From a bacterium (lineage in GTDB: Bacteria; Atribacterota; JS1; SB-45; 34-128), in the NCBI GenBank assembly GCA_018894595.1, contig JAHIPN010000330.1, positions 1-7,411 of the forward strand: a DNA stretch of 7,411 bases, in the 5' to 3' direction. A program made the translations under genes and the position numbers. Positions 5,623 to 7,411 of this stretch are shown here, in pieces (within the stretch, counting starts at the first letter, position 1; each line of letters begins with the position of its first letter). A model generated the notes under the pieces. That model saw only the letters and a list, made by a program, of their open reading frames with translations. It searched no databases and was not told the DNA's origin.

Positions 5623-6708
5623 ATGGCTAATTTAAAATTGAATCATATTACAAAAAGATATGGTAAAAATGTTTTAGCTGTGAAAGATATCAGTCTGGAA
5701 GTCCATGATGGAGAATTTCTGGTTTTGTTAGGTCCATCAGGATGCGGTAAAACGACAACTTTACGAATGATCGCCGGCCTTGAGGAGGTTACTAAGGGAA
5801 GAATTATAATAGATGGAGATGATATAACAAATTTACCACCCTGGAAGAGAAAGATGAGTATGATTTTCCAAAGTTATGCAGTCTGGCCTCATATGACGGT
5901 TTATCAAAATATAGCTTATGCTTTAAAATTAAAAGGGATGTCTAAAAAAGAGATTGATAAAATCGTTAAAGAAGTCGCTGAAATGACTGACATATCTATA
6001 TATCTTGAACGTTACCCGAATCAATTATCTGGCGGCCAAAGACAGCGCGTTGCTGTAGCAAGAGCAGTTGCAGTTAAACCTAAAATCTTTTTAATGGATG
6101 AACCTCTGTCCAATCTTGACGCTATATTAAGAGTTTATATGCGAACAGAACTTAAAGAAATTCATGAAAAAACAAATGCAACAACAATTTTTGTAACCCA
6201 TGACCAATCTGAAGCCATGAGTCTGGCTGATAGAATTGTAATTATGAAGGATGGGGAGATTGCTCAGACCGGAACAACTGATGATGTTTACCATAATTGC
6301 AAAAATATGTTTGTAGCTAATTTTATAGGTATGCCTCCTACTAATTTTACAGAGGTTACTATAACCATAAAAGATGGCAAATATAATCTGGTTAATCCTG
6401 ATTTTAAAATTATCTTAAATGATAAAATAGCTCACCGATTAAAAGATTATAATAATAAAAAAGCAATAATCGGTATCCGGCCTGAAAATATAACGGTCGT
6501 TGACGAAAAGGATGCTATTATGTCAGTAAAGTGTTTATTAGTTGAGCCCCAAGGTTCTCATCAAGTAATTATTTTTAAGATTAATGATAAAATAGCAAAA
6601 TTAGTTATTTCGGGTGAAACAAAAATAAAATCTGAGGATACATTCTTTATTAATTTTAAGCAGGAAAAGATATTGTTTTTTGATTATGAAAGTCAGGCGG
6701 AGATATAA
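5623..6708 (+). CDS. Carbohydrate ABC transporter ATP-binding protein, MalK/UgpC type
   Basis: This 361-residue cytoplasmic ATPase would act as a dimer to power both permeases. All catalytic motifs are present: Walker A GPSGCGKTT (37-45), Q-loop Q83, the LSGGQ signature (135-139), Walker B IFLMDE (155-160), D-loop SNLD (163-166) and the switch histidine H193 in VTHDQSEAM. Residues about 235-361 form the C-terminal regulatory TOBE/OB region, with FIGMPPTNF at 234-242 and GIRPENI at 284-290, as in MalK and UgpC. Length is normal for the group. The Shine-Dalgarno GGGAGG (5612-5617) is 5 nt before the ATG, and the gene starts 24 nt after the second permease, so it is co-transcribed. In some genomes one such ATPase serves several sugar importers. 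The substrate cannot be inferred from it. Confidence 0.95.
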   Translation: MANLKLNHITKRYGKNVLAVKDISLEVHDGEFLVLLGPSGCGKTTTLRMIAGLEEVTKGRIIIDGDDITNLPPWKRKMSMIFQSYAVWPHMTVYQNIAYALKLKGMSKKEIDKIVKEVAEMTDISIYLERYPNQLSGGQRQRVAVARAVAVKPKIFLMDEPLSNLDAILRVYMRTELKEIHEKTNATTIFVTHDQSEAMSLADRIVIMKDGEIAQTGTTDDVYHNCKNMFVANFIGMPPTNFTEVTITIKDGKYNLVNPDFKIILNDKIAHRLKDYNNKKAIIGIRPENITVVDEKDAIMSVKCLLVEPQGSHQVIIFKINDKIAKLVISGETKIKSEDTFFINFKQEKILFFDYESQAEI

Positions 6709-6733
6709 AATTATTATACAAAGGAAGGGTAGC

Positions 6734-7411
6734 ATGAATATAGCATTATGTCATTACCGGGTTGGCGAAACTGATGGAGTTTCCCTGGAGATGGATAAAT
6801 GGGGAAAAGTTTTAGAAAATATGGGGCATAAAGTATATTTTATTGCCGGTAGTACAGGTACATCTGATGGTTATATTATACCGGAAATGAATTATAGATT
6901 TAAAGAGGATTTGAAAATCGAAAGAAATGCCTACTTAAAATTAGAAGACTATCAGGATGAGGATGAATTAATAAGAGCCATAAGAAAACAGACTTTGAAA
7001 ATTGAAGAAGCCTTGAAAAAAATCTTAATAGAAAATAAGATAGATTTAATTATTCCCAATAATATTTTATCAATCGGCAGAAGCATCCCTACTGCTATGG
7101 CGTTTGTTAACGTTATCAAGGAATTAGGTATTAGATGTATCGGACATCATCATGATTTTTACTGGGAGAGGAAAAATTTTTCTCAGCCAACGTGCAATTT
7201 CGTTCGCAAGGTCCTGGAGGAATACTATCCCCCAAAAGATGATTTGATTTCACATGTAGTAATTAATAGCATTGTTCAAAAAAAATTAAAAGCGAGAAGA
7301 AATCTGGATTCTATTATTATACCCAATGTATTTGATTTTAATGAAAAGTTATGGGATGTTGATGATTACAATATAGATTTTAGAGAAAAATTAGGCATTA
7401 AGGATAATGAT
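6734..7411 (+). CDS. GT-B fold glycosyltransferase (GT4-like), N-terminal part (runs off the right edge)
   Basis: There are 226 open codons from the ATG at 6734 to the edge. The Shine-Dalgarno AAGGAAGGG (6721-6729) sits 4 nt upstream, and the gene begins 25 nt after the ATPase stop, so it belongs to the operon. The start MNIALCHYRVGETDGVSLEM and KVLENMGHKVYFIAGS (25-40) fit the first Rossmann strand, a glycine-containing acceptor-site loop and the second strand of a GT-B enzyme. Later come IDLIIPNN (103-110), IRCIGHHHDFYWER (133-146), ISHVVINS (172-179) and IIIPNVFDF (194-202), the end of the N-terminal domain. The C-terminal donor-binding domain with the catalytic glutamates is outside the window. 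Such enzymes transfer a sugar from a nucleotide sugar to an acceptor. The acceptor and product are not determined. No signal peptide or membrane segment is seen. The family call is good; the reaction is not known. Confidence 0.82.
   Translation, partial: MNIALCHYRVGETDGVSLEMDKWGKVLENMGHKVYFIAGSTGTSDGYIIPEMNYRFKEDLKIERNAYLKLEDYQDEDELIRAIRKQTLKIEEALKKILIENKIDLIIPNNILSIGRSIPTAMAFVNVIKELGIRCIGHHHDFYWERKNFSQPTCNFVRKVLEEYYPPKDDLISHVVINSIVQKKLKARRNLDSIIIPNVFDFNEKLWDVDDYNIDFREKLGIKDND

Overview
The window is AT-rich bacterial DNA. It holds the end of one gene on the minus strand, then a plus-strand regulator gene, then a carbohydrate ABC transporter operon that leads into a glycosyltransferase gene cut by the right edge. 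The organism cannot be named from the sequence. The low GC and the predicted solute-binding protein with a signal-peptidase-I type leader and no lipobox cysteine fit a two-membraned, low-GC anaerobe (for example Atribacterota, Thermotogota or Halanaerobiales). This is inference only.

Layout. Bases 1-318 (minus strand) encode the N-terminus of an exported TPR protein. Bases 319-765 are a divergent AT-rich intergenic region with T-rich low-complexity sequence, a good sigma70-type promoter (TTGACA-17-TACTAT) and two clusters of a gatac-containing heptamer repeat. Bases 766-1992 encode a CdaR/PucR-type transcriptional regulator. Bases 1993-2258 are a regulatory intergenic region with two copies of TTATAAGGTTAT 72 bp apart, one inside a perfect 8-2-8 dyad, and two candidate promoters. 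Then come the solute-binding protein (2259-3500), a strong 20-bp hairpin (3536-3580), a MalF/UgpA-type permease (3593-4540), a MalG/UgpE-type permease (4537-5598, 4-nt overlap), a MalK/UgpC-type ATPase (5623-6708) and the N-terminal 226 codons of a GT-B glycosyltransferase (6734 to the edge).

How it probably works. The binding protein captures a sugar or glycoside outside the inner membrane and delivers it to the permease pair, which is driven by the ATPase dimer. All subunits of a CUT1-type importer are present. The CdaR-like regulator just upstream is the obvious candidate to control the operon, probably through the repeated dyad. CdaR-family sensors are known for sugar diacids and glycerate. 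Pairing one with a sugar/glycoside importer and a glycosyltransferase, rather than with sugar-acid catabolic enzymes, is the most interesting feature here. One hypothesis is a system for a glycerate-containing glycoside. The other notable points are an insertion of about 70 residues in the outward-facing loop of the second permease, and an unclear start codon for the first permease, whose only good Shine-Dalgarno lies inside the annotated reading frame. I see no tRNA, rRNA, CRISPR array, insertion sequence or phage gene.
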